Positions 1-9,113 of a DNA stretch of 64,000 nucleotides are shown piece after piece. The DNA is taken from the NCBI GenBank assembly GCA_910586505.1, contig CAJUGV010000002.1, positions 186,001 through 250,000 of the forward strand, written 5' to 3'. The stretch's first letter is position 1; each line of letters starts with the position of its first letter. The notes below the pieces were generated by a model. It made no database searches. It had not been told where the DNA came from and was given only the letters and a program-made list of their open reading frames with translations. The translations under genes were made by a program, and so were the position numbers. Origin of the DNA: an uncultured Paraprevotella sp. (GTDB lineage: Bacteria; Bacteroidota; Bacteroidia; Bacteroidales; Bacteroidaceae).

Positions 1-1
1 C

Positions 2-1366
2 AGTATGACTGTCGCTGAGACCTTGGGTTTAGCGGAAAAACTAAGATCCCTTGAGGTTATCTTAAAGGGTCAGGGTACTGAGGACGACTTTGTGATTCTG
101 AACGATGAATGGGACATCCAAGAACGTCTTGCAGGAGCATTCGCCCGATGGCATATCAATCATATAACTCCGGATACGGTTATGGGGGCCCTTAGTGGCG
201 GAGAAAAAACAAAAGTTTTCCTGGCTGGATTAGATATTTTTCACCCTGCCATTGTCTTGATGGATGAGCCGACCAATCATCTCGATACGATAAGCAGAGC
301 TTTGCTGTATGAATCTATTTTTATGACAAACCGTACCACAATAATTGTCAGCCATGACAGAACTTTGCTGAATATGCTGCCGGCCATCTACGAAATGTCC
401 CCGTCCGGAATGCATTTCTATCCGATGAATTACAATGCATACAAAGAAACTGCTGATGCGGAAGTTGCAGCTAAAGCAGCTCACTTACAAAACCGGCAGA
501 AAGAACTGGCAAAAGCTGAGAAATCTGCACAAAAAACAATGGAACGGCAACAAAAACACGCTTCAAGGGGAGAGAAACAAAGTGCAAAGCAATGTGTAGC
601 CCGCATTGTCATGGGGAATTTACGAGATCAATCGGAATCATCCACTTCCAGACTGAATAAGGTGCAACAGGAAAAATTGCAAACCATGAACCGGCAGGTA
701 CGTGAAATTCGGGCGTCTATTTCCGAGCATATAGCCATGAAAATCAATATAGGCAGTTCTGCTTTACCTCGCAGGAAACGATTGATAGAGGCTATAAATG
801 TGACCTTTAGGTATACCAACCGAAATACCATGTGGCAACAATCTCCCCTGAGTTTATCCATATACAGCGGTGAGCGTATACGGCTTCAAGGCAATAACGG
901 ATGTGGCAAAAGCACCTTACTTAAACTGATAACCGGGACATTGCAACCTACGGATGGCGAAGTGTTGCGATGCGAGTCACTGAAAATCTTATATCTCGAC
1001 CAAGAATATTCATGCCTTGACAACGAATTGACTGTATATGGGCAATTAGAATCCTGTAATAATAAAAAACCGGAACATGAACTTAAAATGCTGTTAAATC
1101 GCTTTTTATTTACAGCTTCGGTTTGGGATAAAAAGTGCCGGAGTCTGAGCGGTGGCGAGAGGATGAGATTAGCCTTATGCCGCTTACTTGTTTGTGACAA
1201 TGTTCCCGATATGATTATTGCTGACGAACCGACCAACAACATCGACATATCAAATATGGATATATTGGCAGACACATTGAAGAATTATAAAGGGACTTTA
1301 CTTGTGGTTAGTCATGATAAGCAATTCATTCAAGATGTGGGTATAGAACGGACGATAAACATTTGA
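2..1366 (+). CDS. ABC-F family ATP-binding protein, 5' end outside window
   Basis: Soluble duplicated ATPase of the ABC-F class, which works on the ribosome (translation factors or antibiotic resistance by ribosome protection) and is not a transporter. The frame is open to the window edge. The first nucleotide-binding domain lacks its Walker A but keeps the signature LSGGEKTK and Walker B DEPTNHLD. A charged, Lys/Gln-rich inter-domain linker follows, then a complete second domain with GNNGCGKST, LSGGERMR and ADEPTNNID. No membrane segments are present. About 60-100 N-terminal residues are missing, judging from the usual ABC-F length. The Met at position 5 is internal and is not the true start. 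Whether it is a resistance protein or a housekeeping factor cannot be decided from this part. Confidence 0.85.
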   Translation, partial: SMTVAETLGLAEKLRSLEVILKGQGTEDDFVILNDEWDIQERLAGAFARWHINHITPDTVMGALSGGEKTKVFLAGLDIFHPAIVLMDEPTNHLDTISRALLYESIFMTNRTTIIVSHDRTLLNMLPAIYEMSPSGMHFYPMNYNAYKETADAEVAAKAAHLQNRQKELAKAEKSAQKTMERQQKHASRGEKQSAKQCVARIVMGNLRDQSESSTSRLNKVQQEKLQTMNRQVREIRASISEHIAMKINIGSSALPRRKRLIEAINVTFRYTNRNTMWQQSPLSLSIYSGERIRLQGNNGCGKSTLLKLITGTLQPTDGEVLRCESLKILYLDQEYSCLDNELTVYGQLESCNNKKPEHELKMLLNRFLFTASVWDKKCRSLSGGERMRLALCRLLVCDNVPDMIIADEPTNNIDISNMDILADTLKNYKGTLLVVSHDKQFIQDVGIERTINI

Positions 1367-1781
1367 CAGTTTTTGCCGAAAGTAAAACCAATATCGGAAG
1401 AAGCCTTAACTACTACATCTTATGAGTATCTATCTCCGTATATCTTGCTGTGTTTTCTCATTTCTCAGTTATCATCCCTTGTATTTCTCAAATATCTGGT
1501 TCTTAACTACTTTTTCTATACGACTACTACTTTCTTATATCATACGTCCATATTCCTATCATGAGGAATATGGAATATTTACCGGTATCACTTTCTTACA
1601 AAAAAGACGTATTATTTTATAAAAAAAACTCTTTAAACATTGAAAATAGTAAATCTGAAACTTGACATCCTCTTGATCTGTCTCTTATATTCTCTGAAAA
1701 TTTTTGAATCTTTTTCTTGAATGGAATGCAAAACATCGTATTTTTTAGCTATATTTGCCCATAATATTTTTTTAAAATAGC
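1367..1781. other. AT-rich intergenic region, 415 bp
   Basis: No convincing gene. Short frames here encode low-complexity hydrophobic sequence. A 9-bp perfect inverted repeat with an 8-base loop (1548-1573) may be a weak terminator for the ABC-F gene. The 3' end carries the promoter of the next operon. Confidence 0.5.
1750..1757 (+). promoter_or_regulatory. Bacteroidales -7 element (TATATTTG)
   Basis: Matches the TAnnTTTG consensus and lies 24 bases before the omega-amidase ATG. No clean -33 TTTG at the usual spacing is seen. Confidence 0.5.
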
Positions 1782-2546
1782 ATGAAAATAGCGCTTTTAC
1801 AACAAGATATTACATGGGGAAATCCAGCAGATAACATAAAAAAAGCGGAGCTGGTCATGAACGCAAATCCAGGAGCCGATTTGTATGTATTACCAGAAAT
1901 GTTCTCCACCGGCTTTTGTACTAATCCGGCTGGAGTTGCTGAATCTACTGATTGCAATACACTAAAATGGATGCAAACTTATGCAATCGATCATCATTGT
2001 GCCGTGGCTGGTAGTATCGCAATAAAAGAGAGTCGCCGTTTTTATAATCGTTTCTATTTTGTAAATCCGGATGGCACCATGTGCAGCTATGACAAAAAAC
2101 ATTTATTTACATATGGTGGAGAGCACCAGACTTTTGTAGCTGGCAAGGAACGTGTCATAGTGGAATATAAAGGAATACGCATCTTGTTACAGATCTGTTA
2201 CGACCTTCGTTTTCCAGTATGGGCACGCAACCGTAATGACTATGACATGATTTTGTATGTGGCGAGTTGGCCAACTCCTCGCATAGAGGCATGGCTCACC
2301 TTATTACGTGCAAGAGCGATTGAGAATCAATGCTATGTGGCAGGCGTAAATAGGGTAGGGACAGACCCATTATGTGAGTATTGCGGCGGCACATTACTAA
2401 TTGATCCGTATGGACGTACAGTCGCTTCTTGTAAAAAGGGAGAGCCTGACGTTGCGACAGCTAATATTGACATAGAGGAACTGATAAAATTCCGCCATAA
2501 GTTTCCGGTATTGAATGATGCCGATAATTTTACTTTGAACATTTAA
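1782..2546 (+). CDS. Omega-amidase (YafV/Nit2-type carbon-nitrogen hydrolase)
   Basis: Cytosolic nitrilase-superfamily amidase of 254 residues. The family hydrolyses the omega-amide of 2-oxoglutaramate (and 2-oxosuccinamate) to the dicarboxylate plus ammonia, removing the by-product of glutamine transaminases. The catalytic triad is visible as Glu39 (LPEMF), Lys105 (YDKKHLF) and Cys139 (QICYDLRFP), the YafV/Nit2 pattern. It is first in a six-gene same-strand run with a 19-base gap to iorA. The aminotransferase three genes on is a plausible source of its substrate. General nitrilase-family assignment is near certain; the omega-amidase substrate is inferred from subfamily motifs. Confidence 0.85.
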   Translation: MKIALLQQDITWGNPADNIKKAELVMNANPGADLYVLPEMFSTGFCTNPAGVAESTDCNTLKWMQTYAIDHHCAVAGSIAIKESRRFYNRFYFVNPDGTMCSYDKKHLFTYGGEHQTFVAGKERVIVEYKGIRILLQICYDLRFPVWARNRNDYDMILYVASWPTPRIEAWLTLLRARAIENQCYVAGVNRVGTDPLCEYCGGTLLIDPYGRTVASCKKGEPDVATANIDIEELIKFRHKFPVLNDADNFTLNI

Positions 2547-2565
2547 GATTAAGAAAACAATATAT

Positions 2566-4179
2566 ATGGAAAAGAAACTTCTATTAGGTGATGAAGCAAT
2601 AGCCCTCGGGGCTATCCATGCCGGTATTCGCGGTGTGTATGCCTACCCAGGAACCCCGAGTACTGAAATCACCGAATATATCCAACAACACCCATTGGCA
2701 CGTGAGAGGAATCTACATTGTACTTGGTGTACGAATGAAAAAACAGCCGTAGAAGCCGCTCTCGGTGCCTCCTATGCCGGAGCGCGAGTGATAGCCTGCA
2801 TGAAACATGTGGGACTGAATGTTGCTGCAGATGCTTTTGTCAATGCTGCCATTACAGGAGTGAACGGTGGAATGATAGTCGTGGTGGCAGATGACCCTTC
2901 CATGCACTCCTCACAAAACGAACAAGACTCCCGTTTCTACGGTAAGTTCTCTATGATTACTACATTAGAACCATCCACACAACAAGAAGCTTACGATATG
3001 ATGAAATACGGGTTTGAATTTTCCGAGAGAGAAAAGCTGCCTGTATTGATGCGCATAGTGATGCGCCTGGCACATTCCCGTGCTGCCGTAACAGTTAAGG
3101 AAAAAGCTGATCCCATAAAAATATTGCCTTGTGCAAAAGACACGGCCAGTTGGGTCTTGCTTCCGGCTAATTCACGTAGAAAATATGCAGATTTAGTGAA
3201 GCAACAACCTCATCTGGAAAACTTGGCAGCAACCACACCTTATATACGGTATGAACATGCAAAAGAAAACAATCCGATGGGTATATTGGCATGTGGCATC
3301 GGATACAATTATGTAACCGAACAAAAGGAAGCTACCGGTCAGTTCAATATTTTAAAGATAACCCAGTATCCATTGCCGACCGACATGATACGCCGTCTGG
3401 CAGAGGAAAGTAGTAGCATTCTCGTGGTGGAAGACGGACAGCCGTTTGTTGAAGAACAGATAAAGGGAATACTTTCCGCAGATTATCCTGTAAAAGGTCG
3501 CCTTACGGGCGATCTCCCCCGTACGGGAGAATTAACGCCGGATTGCGTGGCAGAAGCAATGGGGCATCATCAGGAACGCTATTTCGATATTCCCAAGAAT
3601 GTGGTTGGACGTCCACCTGCCTTATGTATGGGATGCGGTCACCGTGATGTATATGCCGCTTTGAATGAAGTGGTAAAAGAATATCCAAAAGCACGCGTAT
3701 TTGCCGATATCGGCTGTTATACTTTGGGAGCCTTACCACCTTTCCGTGCCATAGATACCTGTCTTGATATGGGAGCATCCATTACAATGGCCAAGGGAGC
3801 TGCCGATGTGGGCGTCTTCCCAGCCATTGCTGTTATTGGTGACTCTACATTCACGCATTCCGGCATGACAGGACTATTAGACGCAGTAAACGATGGAGCA
3901 CAGATTACCATCATCATCTCCGATAATCTTACCACGGCCATGACAGGAGGACAAGATTCTGCCGGTACCAATAAATTCGAAGCGATCTGTCTCGGAATCG
4001 GTGTGGAACCTGAGCATGTGCGCGTGGTAGTGCCATTACCCAAAAATATGGAGGAAATCACCCGTATATTGCGTGAGGAAATAGAATATAAGGGAGTTTC
4101 AGTTATCATTCCACGTAGAGAATGTATACAGACCTTGAACAGAAAGTTAAAACAGAAAAGAGTTGAACAGAAATTATGA
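2566..4179 (+). CDS. iorA: Indolepyruvate ferredoxin oxidoreductase, alpha subunit
   Basis: Thiamine-diphosphate subunit of the enzyme that interconverts aryl pyruvates (indolepyruvate, phenylpyruvate) plus CoA with arylacetyl-CoA, CO2 and reduced ferredoxin. The N-terminal pyrimidine-binding domain (AYPGTPSTEITEY) and the C-terminal TPP domain (CMGCGHRD, then GDSTFTHSG and the downstream Asn) are clear. At 537 residues it stops just after the RREC segment. Archaeal-type IorA continues there into a two-cluster ferredoxin domain of about 80-100 residues, which is absent, so electrons must leave by another route. It overlaps iorB by four bases (ATGA), implying coupled translation. Confidence 0.92.
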   Translation: MEKKLLLGDEAIALGAIHAGIRGVYAYPGTPSTEITEYIQQHPLARERNLHCTWCTNEKTAVEAALGASYAGARVIACMKHVGLNVAADAFVNAAITGVNGGMIVVVADDPSMHSSQNEQDSRFYGKFSMITTLEPSTQQEAYDMMKYGFEFSEREKLPVLMRIVMRLAHSRAAVTVKEKADPIKILPCAKDTASWVLLPANSRRKYADLVKQQPHLENLAATTPYIRYEHAKENNPMGILACGIGYNYVTEQKEATGQFNILKITQYPLPTDMIRRLAEESSSILVVEDGQPFVEEQIKGILSADYPVKGRLTGDLPRTGELTPDCVAEAMGHHQERYFDIPKNVVGRPPALCMGCGHRDVYAALNEVVKEYPKARVFADIGCYTLGALPPFRAIDTCLDMGASITMAKGAADVGVFPAIAVIGDSTFTHSGMTGLLDAVNDGAQITIIISDNLTTAMTGGQDSAGTNKFEAICLGIGVEPEHVRVVVPLPKNMEEITRILREEIEYKGVSVIIPRRECIQTLNRKLKQKRVEQKL

Positions 4180-4757
4180 AACAAGATATAATTCTTTCCG
4201 GAGTGGGAGGGCAAGGAATTCTCTCCATTGCTACCATTATAGCCGAAGCCGCCACACAGGCAGGGCTTATGTTAAAACAAGCTGAAGTACACGGTATGAG
4301 CCAGCGTGGAGGTGACGTACAGTCTAATTTACGTCTTTCTGACACCAATATAGCTTCCGATCTTATAGCCGTAGGAACAGCCGATATGATTCTTTCATTG
4401 GAACCGATGGAAGCCCTCCGCTATCTGCCTTATCTGAATAAGGAAGGGTGGGTGATAACAGCTTCTTCACCGCTTAAAAACATTCCAAATTACCCTGACG
4501 AAAAGGCTTTGAATGAGGAACTAACAAATCTTCCTCATATCGTCACCGTTGATGTGGAAACATTGGCTAAAGAATATAACATACCGAAGTGTGCCAATGT
4601 TATTTTGCTCGGAGCGGCATCAAGATTTCTGAAGATCCTTTCCTTAGAACAACTGCGAATCAGCATCAAGCATGTGTTCGGAGCAAAAGGAGACGGAGTG
4701 ATAGATATGAATCTTCGTGCCTTGGATTTAGGTTATGCCGTATCTGGTTTAAAATAA
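4176..4757 (+). CDS. iorB: Indolepyruvate ferredoxin oxidoreductase, beta subunit
   Basis: Gamma-domain-type partner of IorA, 193 residues, with the N-terminal motif SGVGGQGILS and the HGMSQRGGDV segment typical of the pyruvate/ketoisovalerate oxidoreductase catalytic domain. It completes the CoA-dependent oxidoreductase. Its start overlaps the iorA stop by four bases and it ends nine bases before the aminotransferase, so the three are almost certainly co-transcribed. It contains no iron-sulfur cysteine motif, so it does not replace the ferredoxin domain missing from IorA. Confidence 0.92.
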   Translation: MKQDIILSGVGGQGILSIATIIAEAATQAGLMLKQAEVHGMSQRGGDVQSNLRLSDTNIASDLIAVGTADMILSLEPMEALRYLPYLNKEGWVITASSPLKNIPNYPDEKALNEELTNLPHIVTVDVETLAKEYNIPKCANVILLGAASRFLKILSLEQLRISIKHVFGAKGDGVIDMNLRALDLGYAVSGLK

Positions 4758-4766
4758 AAGTATTGT

Positions 4767-6086
4767 ATGAAACATCAGATATTTAGCGAAGAGTTGGTGG
4801 CATCGGTAGTCAAAGATTTGCATGTAACTGACCTTACGCATGCAACCATCGGTGAAATACTATTAGTGGCTTCCCGTTTGGAAAAACTCACGGGTATTCC
4901 GTTCATTCGCATGGATCAAGGCTCTCCAGGCTTGCCGGCAAACAAAATAGGCATAGCTGCAGAAAAAGCGGCCTTGGACAATGGAGTGGGAGCACAATAT
5001 CCTGCTGCAGACGGAATAGCGGAACTGAAAGCCGAAGCCTCCCGTTTTATTAATGCTTTTATAAATATCAATATTTCACCGCGGGCCTGCATACCCACCA
5101 CCGGTTCTGTTGCAGCCTCGTTCGGAGCATTTATTATAGCGACTCAATGTTCACCAGGAAAAAATAAAGTTTTATTTATCGATCCTGGTTTTCCTATTCA
5201 AAAGTCACAGCTTCGTATTATTGGTGCAAAGTGGGAACAATTCGATATCTACCATTATCGAGGAGAAGCATTAAGAGAGAAACTTGAAAGTTTTTTATGT
5301 CAGGGAGATATTGCAGCTATTGTATATTCCAACCCCAATAATCCAGCGTGGATTTGTTTAGAGGACAGTGAATTGGCTATTATAGGTGAATTGGCTACGA
5401 AGCACGATGTAATCGTACTAGAAGATATGGCCTATTTCTGTATGGACTTCCGTCATGATTTGGGTAAGCCATGGATGCCGCCTTACCCTCCGACTGTGGC
5501 TCGTTACACAGAAAATTATATTCTGATGTTATCATCATCCAAAATATTCAGTTATGCAGGTCAACGTATAGCTATAGCCTGCGTATCTGATAAGTTGTTT
5601 GACATGTATTATCCGGCATTGGCAGAGCGTTATGGAGATTCCGGAGTGTTTGGACAAACATTTGTGGCCTCGATACTTTATATGATAACTTCCGGCTGCA
5701 CTGCATCCACTCAATACGGTTATGCAAAAATGTTACAAGCAGCCACAGACGGAGAACTTGATTTCACGGCTGATGTACGAGAGTATGCACGCAGAGCAGA
5801 ACGAATGAAAAAAATATTTATCGATAACGGATTTCATGTCGTTTACGATTATGATGTGACACAGCCAGTTGGCGACGGATTCTTTTTCACTATTGGATAC
5901 GGAAACATGTCAGGAGGTGAGTTACTGCGTGAATTACTTTATTATGGCGTGAGCAGTATTTCATTGGAAACAACTGGTAGTGAACAATCCGGTGTCAGAG
6001 CATGCACTTCTCGTATGCGTGAGGAACTTTATTCTGTCATGGAGGAAAGAATGAGATCATTCAGAATGGATCATCCTATAAATTGA
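4767..6086 (+). CDS. PLP-dependent aminotransferase, class I/II
   Basis: Fold-type I aminotransferase of 439 residues. The Schiff-base lysine is Lys259 (SSSKIFSYAGQR). Asp220 (LEDMAY) should contact the pyridine nitrogen, SNPNNPAW is the cofactor phosphate-side loop, and a late Arg (SGVRACTS) is the likely carboxylate binder. The operon position next to iorAB argues for an aromatic amino acid/aryl pyruvate substrate. The omega-amidase upstream suggests glutamine as amino donor (glutamine transaminase K-like). Substrate specificity is inference; class assignment is solid. Confidence 0.85.
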   Translation: MKHQIFSEELVASVVKDLHVTDLTHATIGEILLVASRLEKLTGIPFIRMDQGSPGLPANKIGIAAEKAALDNGVGAQYPAADGIAELKAEASRFINAFININISPRACIPTTGSVAASFGAFIIATQCSPGKNKVLFIDPGFPIQKSQLRIIGAKWEQFDIYHYRGEALREKLESFLCQGDIAAIVYSNPNNPAWICLEDSELAIIGELATKHDVIVLEDMAYFCMDFRHDLGKPWMPPYPPTVARYTENYILMLSSSKIFSYAGQRIAIACVSDKLFDMYYPALAERYGDSGVFGQTFVASILYMITSGCTASTQYGYAKMLQAATDGELDFTADVREYARRAERMKKIFIDNGFHVVYDYDVTQPVGDGFFFTIGYGNMSGGELLRELLYYGVSSISLETTGSEQSGVRACTSRMREELYSVMEERMRSFRMDHPIN

Positions 6087-6145
6087 GTTATATTTATTAT
6101 TAAATTATAAAGAAATTTGCCATATTAATATGTGGTAGCAAAACA

Positions 6146-7456
6146 ATGGAAAACTTGATTTGGAACAAGAATAAAGAGTGTATGAGTCGCGACGAACTAC
6201 ACAATTTGCAGGGACGAAGGCTACGCAAACTGGTGGATTTGGTTTACCATAATACCCCCTTTTACCGGCATAAAATGCAAGAACTGGACTTAGTACCTGA
6301 CGATATCCGCACGATAGACGATATTGTCAAGTTGCCGTTTACAACTAAGGCAGACTTGCGGGATAATTATCCCGTCGGTCTGTTGGCTACTCCTATGTCA
6401 GAAATAGTTCGAGTACATGCTTCTTCTGGTACAACAGGTAGTCCGACAATCGTAGGCTATACTCACCGTGATTTGGAAATATGGAAAGAAGTTATTGCAC
6501 GAGCACTGACAGCCTACGGTGTAACACGTGGAGATATTGTATCCGTTGGATACGGATACGGTCTTTTTACTGGTGGATTAGGAGCACATTATGGAATAGA
6601 GCATCTCGGCGCTACTGTACTGCCGACCTCTACAGGAAATACTGAAAAACATATACGACTATTACGAGATCTTAATGTAACCGCAATAGCCTGCACTCCA
6701 TCTTATGCACTATATTTGGCAGAAATGCTACGTAATCAAGGAGTTTCCATAAATGATTTAAAGTTGCATACGGGAGTTTTTGGCGCAGAGCCATGGACAG
6801 AGAACATGCGACATGAAATAGAGGAACAACTTGGACTGAAAGCATATAACATATATGGTTTAAGCGAAATCATGGGACCAGGGGTAGCATACGAATGCAA
6901 CTGTAAAAATGGTTCACATATAGCAGAAGACCATTTTTATCCGGAAATCATTAATTCGGAAACAGGTGAAGTACTACCAATAGGGCAGGAAGGGGAATTG
7001 GTGTTGACAACTCTGACTAAAACAGGTATGCCTCTTTTGCGCTATCGAACAAAGGATCTAACTGCCCTAATGCCAGGTATCTGTGATTGTGGACGCACCA
7101 ACATCCGTTTTACACGCATATTAGGGCGTAGTGACGACATGCTCATTATTAGAGGTATAAACGTTTTCCCTTCTCAAGTAGAAAATGTAATTTTGGAGAT
7201 GCCGGAATTTGCCCCATGCTATATGCTGGTAGTAGATCGAAAAAAGAATATGGATATGTTGGAAATTCAGGTAGAATTGCGACCTGATAGTTTTTCAGAT
7301 GATATTGGCAGTATGCTTGCCCTGCGAAAACGATTGGTAGAACGCCTGAAAAGTGTGCTTTCCATCAATGCTGAAGTAAAATTAATGGAACCCAACAGTT
7401 TGCCACGAAGTGAAGGAAAAAGTATGAGGGTGATAGATAAACGAGTATTAGTTTAA
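6146..7456 (+). CDS. paaK: Phenylacetate-CoA ligase family
   Basis: AMP-forming acyl-CoA ligase of 436 residues that joins arylacetates (phenylacetate, indoleacetate) to CoA. The adenylate-binding P-loop HASSGTTGSPT is near residue 90, YNIYGLSEIMGPG marks the family core, and the C-terminal GRSDDMLIIRGINVFP hinge with the small lid domain is intact. It follows the aminotransferase after 59 bases and precedes the ACT gene by 17. With IorAB it links arylacetate and aryl pyruvate through arylacetyl-CoA. An AMP-forming ligase, in contrast to an ADP-forming synthetase, fits arylacetate activation better than ATP generation. Confidence 0.9.
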   Translation: MENLIWNKNKECMSRDELHNLQGRRLRKLVDLVYHNTPFYRHKMQELDLVPDDIRTIDDIVKLPFTTKADLRDNYPVGLLATPMSEIVRVHASSGTTGSPTIVGYTHRDLEIWKEVIARALTAYGVTRGDIVSVGYGYGLFTGGLGAHYGIEHLGATVLPTSTGNTEKHIRLLRDLNVTAIACTPSYALYLAEMLRNQGVSINDLKLHTGVFGAEPWTENMRHEIEEQLGLKAYNIYGLSEIMGPGVAYECNCKNGSHIAEDHFYPEIINSETGEVLPIGQEGELVLTTLTKTGMPLLRYRTKDLTALMPGICDCGRTNIRFTRILGRSDDMLIIRGINVFPSQVENVILEMPEFAPCYMLVVDRKKNMDMLEIQVELRPDSFSDDIGSMLALRKRLVERLKSVLSINAEVKLMEPNSLPRSEGKSMRVIDKRVLV

Positions 7457-7473
7457 TTCAAAAAAGAGAAATC

Positions 7474-7890
7474 ATGACTATTAAACAAATGTCCGTTTTC
7501 CTGGAAAATAAAAATGGTAGAATCAATGAAGTAACCAAAGTCTTAGGAAAACATAACATCAATATGCACGCATTCAGCATGGCTGAAACAACAGATTTTG
7601 GCATACTTCGACTCATCGTATCCGATGTAGAACATGCAGTAGAAATCCTACGTGAAAAAGGATATGCTGTAATCTTAACGGATGTGGTATGTATTAGTTG
7701 TTCTAATGTACCCAGTGCTTTGTCCGAAATTCTGGATAACTTAGCAAAACATCAGATATTTATAGAATATATGTATGCTTTTGCTCAAGAAAATATTGCA
7801 CATATTGTCATTCGCCCAAGTAATTTAGAGGAATGTGTAAAATGGTTGTCTAAAGAAGGTTGTAACATCTTGGACAAACAACATCTATAA
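7474..7890 (+). CDS. Tandem ACT-domain protein
   Basis: Small cytosolic protein of 138 residues made of two ACT folds in tandem (about 1-68 and 70-138), with the typical opening KQMSVFLENKNGRINEV. ACT domains bind amino acids and regulate enzymes. Standalone tandem forms are known next to phenylacetate-CoA ligases. Last gene of the operon. It probably senses an aromatic or other amino acid and modulates PaaK or the oxidoreductase; the ligand is not visible in the sequence. Confidence 0.85.
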   Translation: MTIKQMSVFLENKNGRINEVTKVLGKHNINMHAFSMAETTDFGILRLIVSDVEHAVEILREKGYAVILTDVVCISCSNVPSALSEILDNLAKHQIFIEYMYAFAQENIAHIVIRPSNLEECVKWLSKEGCNILDKQHL

Positions 7891-7920
7891 AGAAATATTA
7901 CACATAACATTTTCTATAAG

Positions 7921-7960
7921 ATGAGAGAGATTCTTGCGTTCAAAAGTCTCTCTCATTTAT
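7921..7960 (+). terminator. Stem-loop after the ACT gene
   Basis: A 10-bp perfect stem (7921-7930 with 7947-7956) followed by an AT-rich tail. It closes the arylacetate operon and lies between convergent genes. Confidence 0.6.
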
Positions 7961-7988
7961 ATATACCTGATATTATACTAGCCAAGAC

Positions 7989-8906
7989 CTAAAAATCAGA
8001 TTTTTTAGAAAATAATTTAGCAAATGAGGTAGGGAAGGAGGTTTCAAAACTCATCAGGTCACCAGTAATAGGATGGTAGAAATTCAATCGAAAAGCATGC
8101 AATCCAAGTCTGCCTATAGGATCACTACCATTTCCATACTTAACATCACCAATAACTGGATGGCCAAGATCTTGCATATGCACACGTATTTGATTCTTTC
8201 GCCCTGTCTCTAATTTCAATTCCACTAAAGAAAAATTATCTCGAGCATCCAACGTATGATAGTGTGTAATAGCATATTTTCCTCCATTATCAACGGAACT
8301 TGAATATGTGACATATGCCTTATTATCTTTCAACCACGATGAAATAGTCCCACCTTCTTTTTCCATTCTTCCACTCACTACAGCCACATATCTTCTATCT
8401 GTCACTATTTCTTGCCAATGTTCCTCAAGAATTTGTTGTACTTCTATGCTTTTAGCATACATCATCAATCCAGATGTATCACGATCTAAACGATGGACCA
8501 AATGCGCTGTACATTTAAAATGTCGTCGCATAAAATATTCATCTAAAATTGTTTTAATAGAAAACTGCTGCGCAACCGCTGGCATGGAAAGAATTCCAGG
8601 CTGCTTTTCTATAACAACCAAATGTTTGTCCTCATATACAATCTTAATATATTTATTCTTTAATTCATTATTTCGTTTATGTCTACTTACCCGCACGATC
8701 ATACCTGGTTGCAACTCATAATCGTATTGAGACACAGATTTTTTGTCAACTGTGACCCCATGACCCATCAAAATATCTTTAGCCTTATTTCTACTGATTC
8801 CATTCATCGCAGTCATAAGGAATTCCAATAATGGTATACCACCTTTCTTTACAGTGTATTCTTTGTACTTTGATACTGCATACTCTGCACCTGACTTATT
8901 TTTCAT
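7989..8906 (-). CDS. RluA-family pseudouridine synthase with S4 domain
   Basis: Isomerises uridine to pseudouridine in rRNA or tRNA. Residues 1-75 form an S4-like RNA-binding domain (SRNKAKDILMGHGVTVD). The catalytic domain follows with HRLDRDTSG, Asp141 being the catalytic aspartate. At 305 residues it has normal length. The exact target site (RluC/RluD-like or other) cannot be told from sequence. A TAnnTTTG promoter lies 20-28 bases upstream. It is transcribed convergently to the arylacetate operon. Confidence 0.9.
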   Translation of the reverse strand: MKNKSGAEYAVSKYKEYTVKKGGIPLLEFLMTAMNGISRNKAKDILMGHGVTVDKKSVSQYDYELQPGMIVRVSRHKRNNELKNKYIKIVYEDKHLVVIEKQPGILSMPAVAQQFSIKTILDEYFMRRHFKCTAHLVHRLDRDTSGLMMYAKSIEVQQILEEHWQEIVTDRRYVAVVSGRMEKEGGTISSWLKDNKAYVTYSSSVDNGGKYAITHYHTLDARDNFSLVELKLETGRKNQIRVHMQDLGHPVIGDVKYGNGSDPIGRLGLHAFRLNFYHPITGDLMSFETSFPTSFAKLFSKKSDF

Positions 8907-8926
8907 TATTTAAAATTCATTTTTTG

Positions 8927-8934
8927 CAAAGATA
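8927..8934 (-). promoter_or_regulatory. -7 element (TATCTTTG) for the pseudouridine synthase
   Basis: Minus-strand TAnnTTTG match about 20 bases before the ATG at 8906. Confidence 0.5.
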
Positions 8935-9113
8935 AGGATAAAAAACGAAAATATGAGCAGAATGACACAAGAAGGTTGTAAACAAGAATTTTAAAGAAAA
9001 CAAGCTTGCGATGATGAAGTCAAACGAAACCAATTACGTTAATACGATCGGATATAGAAAATCCACCCTAATCAGTATTATGTTTAATAGAACGTCTGTA
9101 AATCATAATAAAA

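Noticed and set aside
1373..1622. Two short open frames after the ABC-F gene
   Set aside because: Overlapping frames encode Phe/Leu/Thr/Ser-rich low-complexity peptides expected from AT-rich intergenic DNA.
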